DNA of 43,485 bases from CAZKXU01 sp964556665 (lineage in GTDB: Bacteria > Bdellovibrionota_C > UBA2361 > CAZKXU01). Position 1 is the first letter of the stretch. Every line of letters begins with the position of its first letter. The notes below the pieces were generated by a model. It had not been told where the DNA came from, made no database searches, and worked only from the letters and a program-made list of their open reading frames with translations. Below, piece after piece: positions 33,611 through 42,317 of the stretch. Both the position numbers and the translations under genes were made by a program. The stretch spans positions 1 through 43,485 of the forward strand of contig CAZKXU010000018.1 of NCBI GenBank assembly GCA_964556665.1, in the 5' to 3' direction.

Positions 33611-36148
33611 CTATATCAGCACTTCCTTGAACTCAGCGATTATAGTTACCGGCGAACCAGCGGAGACCACTAGCTTGATCGGTTCAAAGTGTTTGTTCTC
33701 GGGGTCAAGATAGACAGTCACATTTTCACGTTCATCAGTTTCTCCAACAGGAGTTTCTCTGCGATATCGCTTAACGGTGTATCGTCCACCGTGCTCAGGG
33801 TCTGTGATACCAGAATGCCGAACTAGCACGATACGTCCCTGACGACTACCTGCTACTCCGCCTATCTGATGTTCAAACAAGCAAATCGAGCCATCAGGAA
33901 TTAGTGGCTCCATTGATTGACCACTTATCTGCACAGCAAACATGCCCTGATTCAGACCCTTACGATTTACCGATACCCATCCTTTAGGCTCACAGGCTTC
34001 AGACTCTGGAGCAAAATCTTCGCCTGCTGCAATCTTTAATTCATAGAATGGAACAGCATTAACATACGGGGCTATCTCATCACGACGCTTTAGCGGAATT
34101 ATCTTTGCTGACTCTTTAGGTGCTGCTGGTTCATCGCCAGCCCACTCAGCACAGAGAAGCTCGGCTTGAGAAAGAACCGTTTGCGTTGCCTTCTCTTGCT
34201 TGTCAGGTGGATAGCCATGTTTTCGTAGAATCTTTTTAACGAGTACTCGCAATCGAGCACGTACGGACTCTCGAACTGTCCAATCAACTGAGGTATTCTT
34301 GCGTACCGCATCAACAAGCTCCCGCGCTATGATTCTTAAGGCGTCATCACCAAGCACTTTAACAGCACTATCGTTGACCTCAAGAGCGTCATAAAAAGCA
34401 AGTTCATCTTCAGAAAGCCCAAGGTCTTCTCCGCGCTTGCTTGCTTCGCGCATTTCCTTTGCTAGTGCAATAAGCTCTTCAATAACTTTCGCCGATTCAA
34501 TTGTGCGGCTCTGATAACGTTGAATAGTAGACTCAAGCATCTCTGAAAATGTTCGCGCCTGTATAAGATTTTTCTTGCTGCGAACCTTGATCTCATCATT
34601 TAAAAGCTTCCTCAATGCTTCAAGCGCAAGGTTCTTTTGAGGAAGACCTTTCACTTCCATTAAGAACTCATCCGAGAGTATTGAGATATCAGGTTTATCA
34701 AGCCCAGCGGCTTTGAAAATATCTATAACCTGATCAGATGTAATAGCTTTAGATACGATTTGACGTACCGCGATATCTAGCTCTTCTTCGCTTCTTCCTT
34801 CTGTAGGAGTGTGCTTAATAAACTGCGCTCTGATTGTCTGAAAGAGCGCAAGCTCATCTCTAATCTTAAGAGCTTCTTCGTGTGGCACCGACAGGGCGAA
34901 AGCTTTTGCAAGAGCGGTTACCGCAACAAGATAGCGCTTCTTGCCATCCTCAAGCTTAAGAATATGCTCCATGGCGTTAGCGACAAGTCGAAGTCGTTCA
35001 TCATTTGAGCCCTTAAGCCAAGGAGTGATGTCAAAACCATGAAACATTTGGCACACGATCTCGTACTTCTCTAGCATGACGGCAACCGCGTCTTCTTGCG
35101 AGATGCCCGTATTCTCACGATCTGATTCGGTATAGTTTGCCAGTGCTTTCTTAAGCGCATCGCCAATGCCCAGGTAATCGACAATCAGACCACCGGGCTT
35201 ATCGCGGAAAACACGATTTACTCGGGCAATCGCCTGCATGAGATTGTGCCCCTCCATAGGCTTATCAATATACATCGTATGGAGAGACTTTACGTCGAAT
35301 CCGGTAAGCCACATATCGCGAACGATCACGAGTTTGACTTCAGAGTCAGGTTTCTTAAATACCTTTCCGACCTCTCGTCGGCGCTGCTTGTTTCTAATGT
35401 GTTGTTGCCAATCTAAGGGATCTGAAGCGGAGCCAGTCATTATGACTTTTAACATCCCTTTATCGTCATCAGCCTGCTGCCACTGTGGTCTAAGTTTGAT
35501 TATCGCATTATAGAGGTCGACGCATATACGCCGACTCATGCAAACAATCATTCCTTTTCCTTCGATGGCGCTTTGTCGATTTTCAAAATGATCAACGAGA
35601 TCTTTCGCTATCAGCCCAATACGTTTCTCTGAGCCAACCATCGCTTCAAGCTTTGCCCACTTAGTTTTGAGCTTCTGCTTTGTATTTGCCTCTTCCTCTT
35701 CTGTAATATCCTCAAATTCTGAATCAATATGAGGTCGTTCTTCCTGATTAAGAGAAATCTTAGCAAGACGTGCTTCATAGAAAATTGGAACAGTAGCTTT
35801 ATCGGCAACCGCCTGCTGGATATCGTAGATATCAATGTAATCACCGAATACTCGAGGGGTAGATCTATCTGCCTTATCAATAGGAGTTCCAGTGAAACCA
35901 ACAAATGAGGCATTCGGTAAGGCATCTCGAATGTGGCGCGCAAAACCTTCTTGAAACCCATACTGGGTACGGTGAGCTTCATCGACTATTACAACGATAT
36001 TTCGACGCTCTGATAATACAGGGAATTTTGCTTCATCCTTCTCAGGTGAGAATTTTTGAGCGGTCGCAAATATAATTCCACCTGATGCAACTTTTAAAAG
36101 CTCGCGAAGATGATCACGATCGCCAGCCTGAACAGGATTTTGCCGCAA
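33611..36148 (-). CDS. hsdR: HsdR C-terminal part fused to a LexA/S24 module (frameshifted)
   Basis: This is the downstream portion of the type I restriction motor subunit, out of frame with its N-terminal part. It keeps VVIVDEAHRTQYG (DEAH box), FVGFTGTPIDK and VRDMWLTGFDVKSLHTMYID of the SF2 helicase, and a long helical C-terminal region. The last 140 or so residues are different: KIAAGEDFAP with an Ala708-Gly709 pair, GQSMEPLIPDGS (Ser745) and RYTVKRYRR (Lys793). This is the layout of LexA/UmuD-type S24 autoproteases, with cleavage site and Ser-Lys dyad. In phase, reading begins before this ATG, so 36148 is only the first methionine after the break. Confidence 0.82.
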   Translation of the reverse strand: MRQNPVQAGDRDHLRELLKVASGGIIFATAQKFSPEKDEAKFPVLSERRNIVVIVDEAHRTQYGFQEGFARHIRDALPNASFVGFTGTPIDKADRSTPRVFGDYIDIYDIQQAVADKATVPIFYEARLAKISLNQEERPHIDSEFEDITEEEEANTKQKLKTKWAKLEAMVGSEKRIGLIAKDLVDHFENRQSAIEGKGMIVCMSRRICVDLYNAIIKLRPQWQQADDDKGMLKVIMTGSASDPLDWQQHIRNKQRRREVGKVFKKPDSEVKLVIVRDMWLTGFDVKSLHTMYIDKPMEGHNLMQAIARVNRVFRDKPGGLIVDYLGIGDALKKALANYTESDRENTGISQEDAVAVMLEKYEIVCQMFHGFDITPWLKGSNDERLRLVANAMEHILKLEDGKKRYLVAVTALAKAFALSVPHEEALKIRDELALFQTIRAQFIKHTPTEGRSEEELDIAVRQIVSKAITSDQVIDIFKAAGLDKPDISILSDEFLMEVKGLPQKNLALEALRKLLNDEIKVRSKKNLIQARTFSEMLESTIQRYQSRTIESAKVIEELIALAKEMREASKRGEDLGLSEDELAFYDALEVNDSAVKVLGDDALRIIARELVDAVRKNTSVDWTVRESVRARLRVLVKKILRKHGYPPDKQEKATQTVLSQAELLCAEWAGDEPAAPKESAKIIPLKRRDEIAPYVNAVPFYELKIAAGEDFAPESEACEPKGWVSVNRKGLNQGMFAVQISGQSMEPLIPDGSICLFEHQIGGVAGSRQGRIVLVRHSGITDPEHGGRYTVKRYRRETPVGETDERENVTVYLDPENKHFEPIKLVVSAGSPVTIIAEFKEVLI

Positions 36149-37206
36149 AAGGTGCGTTGAGGAGGAGAACGTGCCAAAAGCTGATCGTCCAGATCGTTTC
36201 GATCATTCAGCACCAAGACGGTAGGATTCTCCATTTTAGGGTGCTTAACCACCTTGCCCGTGTAATAAACCATTGAAAGACTCTTGCCTGAGCCTTGGGT
36301 ATGCCAAACTACACCGACTCGACGATCTCCCTTTTGACTGCATGCTTGAATGGTGCACTCAATAGCCTTATTGACCGCATGGAATTGATGGTAGGCAGCA
36401 ATTTTCTTTGCAATTTCGCTTCCATCAACTTCAAAGACAACAAAATTTTGAATCAAATCTAAAAGGCGTTCTTTATTGAATATTCCGCGGACCAGCGTTT
36501 CAAGTTGCGGTTGGTTGCTTTCGCTCTGTTTTGTCCCGTCAATTGTCTTCCAAGGGAGAAATCGGTCCCAATCGGATGTAAGAGACCCACATCTTGCTTC
36601 CATTCCATCCGAGACGACCAAAAGAGCGTTGTAAGTAAATAGACTCGGGATTTCTTTTTTGTAGGTTTGAAGCTGATTGAACGCTTTCTTGATTGTCGCG
36701 TTATGATCAGATGGGCTCTTTAACTCAATTACTCCCAGTGGAATACCATTAACGAAAAGCACTACGTCAGGACGTCTATTATTGCGATTCTCAACTACGG
36801 TGAATTGATTAACAGCAAGCCATTCATTGCGATCGGGATGCGCGAAATCGATAAGCCAAACCTTTTCGTGAACTGAACGACCTTCAGGCGCTGGATATTC
36901 AACATCGATACCGTTGGTAAGTAACTGATGAAAACGGTTGTTGTTCTCTAGTAGATTTGAAGTAGCAAGAGATGCCGCAACTACTTTTCGCTTTGCTTGA
37001 TCGAGCGCTTCAGTGGGGATTTTTGGGTTATGAAAACTGATTGCACTTTCAAGACGATCTTCGAGAAGAACGGAATCGTAGCTTGCACGTTCTGAGGCTG
37101 GTTCACCAGGAGCTATGTCTAGACCATTGAGTACAGAAAAGCCTTCACTCTCAAGCCAGGAGAGCATGGTTTGTTCAACGTGATCTTCGGTTAACGCTGG
37201 GTTCAT
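36094..37206 (-). CDS. hsdR: HsdR N-terminal part, type I restriction subunit (frameshifted)
   Basis: It encodes the nuclease and first helicase half of HsdR, which cleaves unmodified DNA after ATP-driven translocation. From ATG 37206, the PD-(D/E)XK site is RPDVVLFVNG...GVIELKS (about Asp147, Glu161, Lys163). Walker A is WHTQGSGKS, then VLVLNDRNDLDDQLL. At 36176-36179 the run reads AAAA (plus strand) where AAAAA would restore DDQLFGTFSSSTHLLRQNPV and join the downstream part. The last 25 or so residues are therefore out of frame. The TIR gene's TGA lies one base before the ATG; a TTG at 37221 is the alternative start. Confidence 0.85.
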   Translation of the reverse strand: MNPALTEDHVEQTMLSWLESEGFSVLNGLDIAPGEPASERASYDSVLLEDRLESAISFHNPKIPTEALDQAKRKVVAASLATSNLLENNNRFHQLLTNGIDVEYPAPEGRSVHEKVWLIDFAHPDRNEWLAVNQFTVVENRNNRRPDVVLFVNGIPLGVIELKSPSDHNATIKKAFNQLQTYKKEIPSLFTYNALLVVSDGMEARCGSLTSDWDRFLPWKTIDGTKQSESNQPQLETLVRGIFNKERLLDLIQNFVVFEVDGSEIAKKIAAYHQFHAVNKAIECTIQACSQKGDRRVGVVWHTQGSGKSLSMVYYTGKVVKHPKMENPTVLVLNDRNDLDDQLLARSPPQRTFCGKILFRLAIVIIFASF

Positions 37207-37207
37207 T

Positions 37208-38209
37208 TCATAAATCGTCAATAATGTTGCTATTCTCGTATTTCTCTAAGAGTTCCAAAAACAATTTTATTATCATTGAACACAGTTCAGTCGTGGAGCT
37301 TGGGCTCTTTGTGGCGCTTTGCACCCATTTCCATGCGTCGTCCACGTATGAAGGTAGGTATGCTGTTCTCCGAATCTCTCTGGGGTCAGGAAAGCAAGCT
37401 TCATTTCGACCAGGAATGCTTACTAGCCCCTGATAGCAGACCACTCTTATCTCCGAATTTTCTAGCATATTTGAATATTGCTGCTTCCAGTGGATGCAAA
37501 CGCTGACAGAACCACGACCGGATTTTCTGATTATAAAGTTATCTCGATTGCCGCCGCACGAGATGGGATCATTCGGTAAATCTCTTTTTAGTACGTCTAT
37601 AGATTTTGATAGAAGGTCAAAGAGTGAGACAACTTCGGCTTTAACATCGTCTATGCCACGAGATTGAATGTATTGGGCGACCTCTTCTCTTCGTTTCTTT
37701 TTTGCGGCAAAGTCTTTAGTAGACTGGCTAATGCTATCAAGTGGGTCGGATGTCCTTTGAGTTGTATTTGAAACGCCTAGTTTTTTAATGATGAGTTCAG
37801 CAAAATCCTCCGGTGTAAGGTTGCTAAGGGAAATATAGGATACTGCGCTCGATAGTCCAGGTAGATTGGTATTATCGAAGCGGGCAGGAAGGATAAACTC
37901 TGTTTTCTCTCTGGCTGCGCGTTCTAAGGCGGCTCGTTTTTCAAGGCGAGTCCAATCTTTTTCCACATATTCTTTGCTTACAAAGATCACTACTGCCCTT
38001 GCGCGATTGCAGTAAATTTCAAGAAGAGCTTCGGTTAGTGGTTTTCCCCACAGAGCGACCTGATAGTCCTCGTCAAAGAAAACGGAAATATCTTTGCCTT
38101 CAAGTGCTCGCCGTACACTTCTTACGTAATCGCGTTGTTCGCCAGCAAAAGAAAAAGCGACGTCAAAGAACTGGTGGAGTTGATTCGCTGCTTCGTTCAA
38201 TTTACGCAC
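37208..38209 (-). CDS. TIR-domain protein within the restriction operon
   Basis: TIR domains of this kind cleave NAD+ or signal in bacterial immunity. The first 150 or so residues are a TIR_2-like fold: FDVAFSFAGEQRDYVRSVRR, ISVFFDEDY, AVVIFVSKEYVEKDWTRLE (the last Glu is the probable catalytic residue) and FILPARFDNTNLPG. The remaining 180 residues are an unrecognised domain. I choose GTG 38209, which overlaps the HsdM stop (GTGCGTAA). A TTG at 38251 has a better Shine-Dalgarno (AAGGAA) and may be right. It occupies the place where hsdS normally stands, and its stop is one base from the hsdR start. Confidence 0.78.
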   Translation of the reverse strand: MRKLNEAANQLHQFFDVAFSFAGEQRDYVRSVRRALEGKDISVFFDEDYQVALWGKPLTEALLEIYCNRARAVVIFVSKEYVEKDWTRLEKRAALERAAREKTEFILPARFDNTNLPGLSSAVSYISLSNLTPEDFAELIIKKLGVSNTTQRTSDPLDSISQSTKDFAAKKKRREEVAQYIQSRGIDDVKAEVVSLFDLLSKSIDVLKRDLPNDPISCGGNRDNFIIRKSGRGSVSVCIHWKQQYSNMLENSEIRVVCYQGLVSIPGRNEACFPDPREIRRTAYLPSYVDDAWKWVQSATKSPSSTTELCSMIIKLFLELLEKYENSNIIDDL

Positions 38210-40361
38210 CCGTCCATAATTCTTGAAACTTATCGTTCGAAGGAAGCACAAATAATTTCCTTAGAAGTTTATCCTTGTCGAGAGTTCTCCCCTCTCTAGC
38301 GCCGCCCTTTAAGAGGTCAGTTTGTTCCATAAGCTTTAATCGCATTAGAATACCAACCACTACTCCAAAGGCTGGGAGCTTCGGTTTAAAAACGTGATAT
38401 GCGGGGCTAAATGCGCCTTCTTCATGCAAGAAAACATCAAGATTAGGGATTTCTCTACTAAGCCCGAACACAAGATCGCCATATTTTGCGATTTTATATT
38501 TTGCTGAATCTTTTGATAACTCCTTCGTGTATTTCCCTTCACGCTGTTGGATCCCCATATTGGTGACGCTAAACACCTTTGGGCAATATCCGATATCCTC
38601 AACTTGTTCTTTGGACTCTGTGAACAACTCGCTAAATTTATACACCGACCATCCTTCTGTAGTGTGGTGCTTCTCATGGTCGGGCTGATGAGGAAGGAAG
38701 TGATGTTTGACGTAACTTTGACAAAGCTGTTTTGAAAAATCCGAAAGCTGCGTGGAGGAACTTACAGCTTTGAGGAGATTGTTCAGCCCCAAATTAAGTT
38801 TTGAAGCATCTAGGGAAGATAGTAACGCTTGCAATACCTCAGACAGGTCGCTTGAAATTGCAGCTAAGGTTTGTCTTGTGGAACTGTCAGCGATTTCGAC
38901 GTTCAGTAATGTCTCTTGCGCGGAGGTAATTACATATCTGTTAGGGGATAAGTTGAAGTTGTTATCTGCAACTTCTTGCTCACGAACGCTGCGACAAAAG
39001 CCACGAATATCTTGGTAAGCAGATGAGCCACTCTTCCATGCACGATATGTGTTGACAATCGTTTCCAGGTTCTCATCTAATAGTACTCTATGTTTTCGCT
39101 CGACCATTTCTCCAAGCTTGCTCGCATCTATAAATAGAACATCTCGTCTTCCAAGTTTGTCTCGGGATCGTGAAAGAAACCAAAGACAGACGGCGATTGG
39201 AGTAGAATAGAATAAGTGACTTGGAAGGCTAACTACGCAATCTACTAAATTCGCTTTAATCATTTCACTTCTGATTGCTATTTCTGCGGTCATAGTGGAA
39301 GAGAGGGAGCTATCAGCAAGAACGAAACCCGCTGCCCCGCCTGGTGCAAGGTGATGTATAAAATGCTGAACCCAAGCAAAGTTGGCATTGCTTGACGGAG
39401 GAGTGCCATATGTCCATCGCACGTCCTCAGCTAAACTAGCGCCGCCCCAATCTGCATCATTGAATGGTGGATTGGCGATTAGGAAATCAGCTTTCAAATC
39501 TCGATGTAAATCCCGGGCAAAGGTATCAGCATTATGAGGTCCGAGATTTGCGTCAATGCCTCTGATTGCTAAATTCATCTTTGCAAGTCGCCAAGTATTG
39601 GGATTACTTTCTTGCCCGTAAACGGATATATCTCCAACTTTTCCACCGTGCGCTTCAACGAATTTCTCTGATTGAACAAACATACCACCCGAGCCGCAGC
39701 ACGGGTCATAGATTCGTCCCTTATATGGCTCCAACATTTCAACCAGCAGCCTCACAACAGATTGTGGAGTATAAAACTCCCCACCACCTTTGCCTTCGGC
39801 ACTTGCAAATTGGGCAAGGAAATATTCGTAGACCCTACCGATAATATCTCTTGAGCGACTTTCCTTGTCTCCAAGCCCGATTCCGCTGATGATATCGATC
39901 AGCTCACCGAGTCTGGTCTTATCAAGTGATGGTCGCGCATAGTCTTTTGGCAAGACACCCTTAAGTGAAGGGTTTTCTTTCTCGATTGCGAGCATTCCAG
40001 CGTCAATCAGACCGCCGATGTCACCTTTCTTACCATCGGGGAGTTTAATTTCTTTAAGCTTCGCCTTAGTTTGAAACTCTTCCCATCTCGCCTCTTTAGG
40101 AACCCAGAAAATGTTACGTGAGATATACTCATCTCGATCTTCAGGGTCGGCTCCTGTCTCTTTAGCAATCTCAGCGTGAATTTCTTCGAAAGCGTCTGAT
40201 ATATATTTCAAAAAGATGAGACCGAGAACGACGTGCTTATACTCAGAAGCATCCATGTGACCACGAAGCTTATCGGCGGTTTGCCATAGCTTTTCCTCGA
40301 ACCCGAGTGTGGCGCCATTCTGCTTGGCATTTGAATTATTCTTCTTTGTTGTCCGCGCCAT
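38202..40361 (-). CDS. hsdM: HsdM methyltransferase fused to one target-recognition domain
   Basis: It methylates host DNA (probably adenine N6) and recognises the target. The first 500 or so residues are HsdM: a helical N terminus (KLWQTADKLRGHMDASEYK), SAM motif YDPCCGSGGMF (218-228) and catalytic NPPF (297-300). After a helical linker, residues 571-719 form a domain of the HsdS type: GWSVYKFSELF, YGDLVFGLSRE, AFSPAYHVFKP and KLFVLPSNDKFQELW. Only one such domain is present and no separate hsdS is seen, so recognition must come from this half, perhaps as a dimer. The ATG lies 43 bases after the upstream gene. Confidence 0.85.
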   Translation of the reverse strand: MARTTKKNNSNAKQNGATLGFEEKLWQTADKLRGHMDASEYKHVVLGLIFLKYISDAFEEIHAEIAKETGADPEDRDEYISRNIFWVPKEARWEEFQTKAKLKEIKLPDGKKGDIGGLIDAGMLAIEKENPSLKGVLPKDYARPSLDKTRLGELIDIISGIGLGDKESRSRDIIGRVYEYFLAQFASAEGKGGGEFYTPQSVVRLLVEMLEPYKGRIYDPCCGSGGMFVQSEKFVEAHGGKVGDISVYGQESNPNTWRLAKMNLAIRGIDANLGPHNADTFARDLHRDLKADFLIANPPFNDADWGGASLAEDVRWTYGTPPSSNANFAWVQHFIHHLAPGGAAGFVLADSSLSSTMTAEIAIRSEMIKANLVDCVVSLPSHLFYSTPIAVCLWFLSRSRDKLGRRDVLFIDASKLGEMVERKHRVLLDENLETIVNTYRAWKSGSSAYQDIRGFCRSVREQEVADNNFNLSPNRYVITSAQETLLNVEIADSSTRQTLAAISSDLSEVLQALLSSLDASKLNLGLNNLLKAVSSSTQLSDFSKQLCQSYVKHHFLPHQPDHEKHHTTEGWSVYKFSELFTESKEQVEDIGYCPKVFSVTNMGIQQREGKYTKELSKDSAKYKIAKYGDLVFGLSREIPNLDVFLHEEGAFSPAYHVFKPKLPAFGVVVGILMRLKLMEQTDLLKGGAREGRTLDKDKLLRKLFVLPSNDKFQELWTGA

Positions 40362-40404
40362 TATATTTTACCTTCTCGTCAACAGCTGAAAAGTTACCTA
40401 GACA

Positions 40405-41361
40405 TTACTTAAGTTCTTTCACTAATGGTCTAAATACTGCGTTAAATTTAACAAGTTGCTCTGCAAGCCACTCGTGCTGATTCACCCAGTCCTTTTCATC
40501 AGTGGGGTCGACGTCCTGCTTGTAAAGGGCAATACGCGCTGCTTTACGTCCAGGTAGCTCCTGCCACTCCAACTTTGCATTAATATTTTTTTCGACTTCA
40601 GCTTTATTCAGTTCGAGTTGCTTAAATTGCTCTTTGGAATCTGAGTTTGATAGGTAGAGTTCAAGCCCAATTCGCTGCTCAATCGAGTTCACTGTAGCAG
40701 CAAGATTCATCCCACTCCTGCCAATGCTAAAATTTGTCCAGTGCTGTGGAAGGGGTTTCTGTGGTCTTATATTTAAATTATTTCGACCAATAAATTCTCC
40801 GAGAGCAGCCCAATACTTCTGCTGCTGTAACTTAGTTTCGGACAATGGTGAAACAGCTAAGTTATGTGCGGCAGCAGAAACCGTTTTTGACCAGTCATTA
40901 GGTTTCGATACTACATTAAACTTGGGGGCATAAGGTGAATCACCAATGCGCCAAAGCTCAACTTCAACTCCAAAAAACTGCAACGACTCAATGGTGTTTT
41001 CATTCAACCAGTCAATTGCTGCTCTATGCTCCTCACGTAGGCTTGCTGATATCCAAACTACAGTGTTCGCGTTGAGTCCTGCAGCATAGGTGATGATCTG
41101 CCCAAGATGAGTATGGTCTGTTCTTTCAAGTTGGTTTTCAATTAATACGGTCTGTCCCGTTCCGGTATCTTTGCAAAGGATGTCGGCTGAAAAAGCACCG
41201 ACTGACTGCTCTTGCCCCGTGACCTCAAGTTCAATAGCAAGAGCTTCAGAAAGTAGGCTTATGTTTTCAGGCAAAGCGAGCCAGGGTGTAAACTGGCTTG
41301 ACTCACTCTCCCAAGCCTCTCGTAAAGAGATTGATTCTAGTTTTCCAAGTTGTCGCTTCAT
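40405..41361 (-). CDS. DUF4268-type protein with PD-(D/E)XK-like core
   Basis: The 318-residue protein matches the DUF4268 group by its N-terminal signature: FSADILCKDTGTGQ, then VLIENQLERTDHTHLGQIITYAAGL. This has the spacing of a PD-(D/E)XK nuclease fold (Asp60, Glu75) but Gln77 stands in for the usual Lys, so activity is uncertain. The C-terminal part (YWAALGEFIG, then RIGLELYLSNS and EWQELPGRKAARIALYK) is the DUF4268 domain proper. It lies four bases after the HTH gene and 43 bases before hsdM on the same strand, so is part of the operon. A role in DNA binding or restriction control is inferred. Confidence 0.75.
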   Translation of the reverse strand: MKRQLGKLESISLREAWESESSQFTPWLALPENISLLSEALAIELEVTGQEQSVGAFSADILCKDTGTGQTVLIENQLERTDHTHLGQIITYAAGLNANTVVWISASLREEHRAAIDWLNENTIESLQFFGVEVELWRIGDSPYAPKFNVVSKPNDWSKTVSAAAHNLAVSPLSETKLQQQKYWAALGEFIGRNNLNIRPQKPLPQHWTNFSIGRSGMNLAATVNSIEQRIGLELYLSNSDSKEQFKQLELNKAEVEKNINAKLEWQELPGRKAARIALYKQDVDPTDEKDWVNQHEWLAEQLVKFNAVFRPLVKELK

Positions 41362-41365
41362 AAAA

Positions 41366-41560
41366 CTATTTCCTGCTTGCGCTCCCGCTCTTTACCCACT
41401 GATCGATCTCTGAAATCTTAAATCTCCAAAGCCTGCCGACCTTGTGCGCGGGCATATCTTTACGCTCAAGCCACTTGTAAATCGTGAACGTCTTTACCTT
41501 TAAATGTTGAGCAATCTGTTCGACTGACACCCACTGCTCTGTTGTGTCTTGCGCTTCCAT
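41366..41560 (-). CDS. Excisionase-like helix-turn-helix protein
   Basis: The 64-residue protein is a MerR/Xis-type DNA-binding domain: WVSVEQIAQHLKVKTFTIYKW as the HTH and VGRLWRFKISEIDQWV as the wing. ATG 41560 has TAAGGG as a Shine-Dalgarno six bases upstream; the frame extends to GTG 41578. It heads the five-gene restriction operon, four bases ahead of the DUF4268 gene, so it may regulate the operon rather than excise an element. No integrase gene is seen. Confidence 0.75.
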   Translation of the reverse strand: MEAQDTTEQWVSVEQIAQHLKVKTFTIYKWLERKDMPAHKVGRLWRFKISEIDQWVKSGSASRK

Positions 41561-41747
41561 TTTTGCCCTTACTTTCACGTTAGTTCTGTCAAATTGGTCT
41601 TATTAGAACGTAATGGGTATGAATTGAATCATTAAAGGGAGTAAAAATCAATGGATTTAGCGTGTTAAGGCTATATTTTGATCCGGATAATTATGGACTG
41701 GCTAGGGTTTCTAGCCGATTGGAATACCGACTAAGGAACTGGCTTAT

Positions 41748-42119
41748 CTAAGATTTACCACTGAGTCTTTTGATAAGTGGATCTAGCTCCTTCTTCAAGC
41801 TCTCCTGATCAAGAACGCTAGTAGTGCTAATGTTGTTAATATTGGTGGACATCTCGGCGAAGATTTTAAATGCCCCTGCAAACTCAAATGCAATCTGAAA
41901 TATCAGATCGATCTTCTTGCCTAGGTCTTCTTCATGCACCCCATGGCGACAGTTGCTCTGGATTTGCGACAGTGTGCTGAGGAGCTTGGTCTTATTCGCG
42001 GCATGTTGTCGATTATTGGAAATTGCTACGCCTTTTCCCACCAGACTCTCGCTGAGTTCTTGATCTGAAATGCGAGTGAGCGGATTGCTCTGTTCTTTGA
42101 TCTGGCTGAGGGTCTTCAC
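41748..42119 (-). CDS. Hypothetical protein of the HUH element
   Basis: The 123-residue helical protein starts at a GTG that overlaps the previous stop (TAGTG). It has a variable N-terminal half and an amphipathic middle (KIDLIFQIAFEFAGAFKIFAEM). No motif is recognised. It is the last of three small genes that sit between the HUH Rep gene and the restriction operon, probably one transcript. The 187 bases between its stop and the HTH gene's start show no gene and probably carry the operon promoter. Confidence 0.55.
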   Translation of the reverse strand: MKTLSQIKEQSNPLTRISDQELSESLVGKGVAISNNRQHAANKTKLLSTLSQIQSNCRHGVHEEDLGKKIDLIFQIAFEFAGAFKIFAEMSTNINNISTTSVLDQESLKKELDPLIKRLSGKS

Positions 42120-42316
42120 TATTTCACCTTCACCGCAATTAATATTACGTCACGTTCCGCTTTAACCTGTTTTTTGATGTCATCTATAAAGCGGTTGACC
42201 TTGGTCTGTTTAGTTGAAGTTGTCTCATTGCGATCAATGGTCTGGAGCAGCACCTCAAGGGCATCGGTGGCATTAATCACCTTAACGGCTTCTGATTTTG
42301 AAACTGACTTTGACAT
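42119..42316 (-). CDS. Small hypothetical protein of the HUH element
   Basis: About 65 residues, starting MSKSVSKSEAVKVINATD. I choose ATG 42316, which follows the upstream stop by one base (TAAcATG); the longer frame to TTG 42409 lies inside the upstream gene. It is basic and helical, with no recognised motif. The stop overlaps the next GTG start by one base, so translation of all three genes is coupled. Confidence 0.5.
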   Translation of the reverse strand: MSKSVSKSEAVKVINATDALEVLLQTIDRNETTSTKQTKVNRFIDDIKKQVKAERDVILIAVKVK

Positions 42317-42317
42317 G

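Noticed and set aside
33611..37206. Two separate restriction-related genes instead of one broken hsdR
   Set aside because: The frames join at a conserved motif with a single base restored, and neither half alone has a complete helicase.
41366..41560. Excisionase of an integrated element
   Set aside because: No integrase gene or attachment repeat is visible, and the gene is tightly joined to the restriction operon, so a regulator is the better reading.
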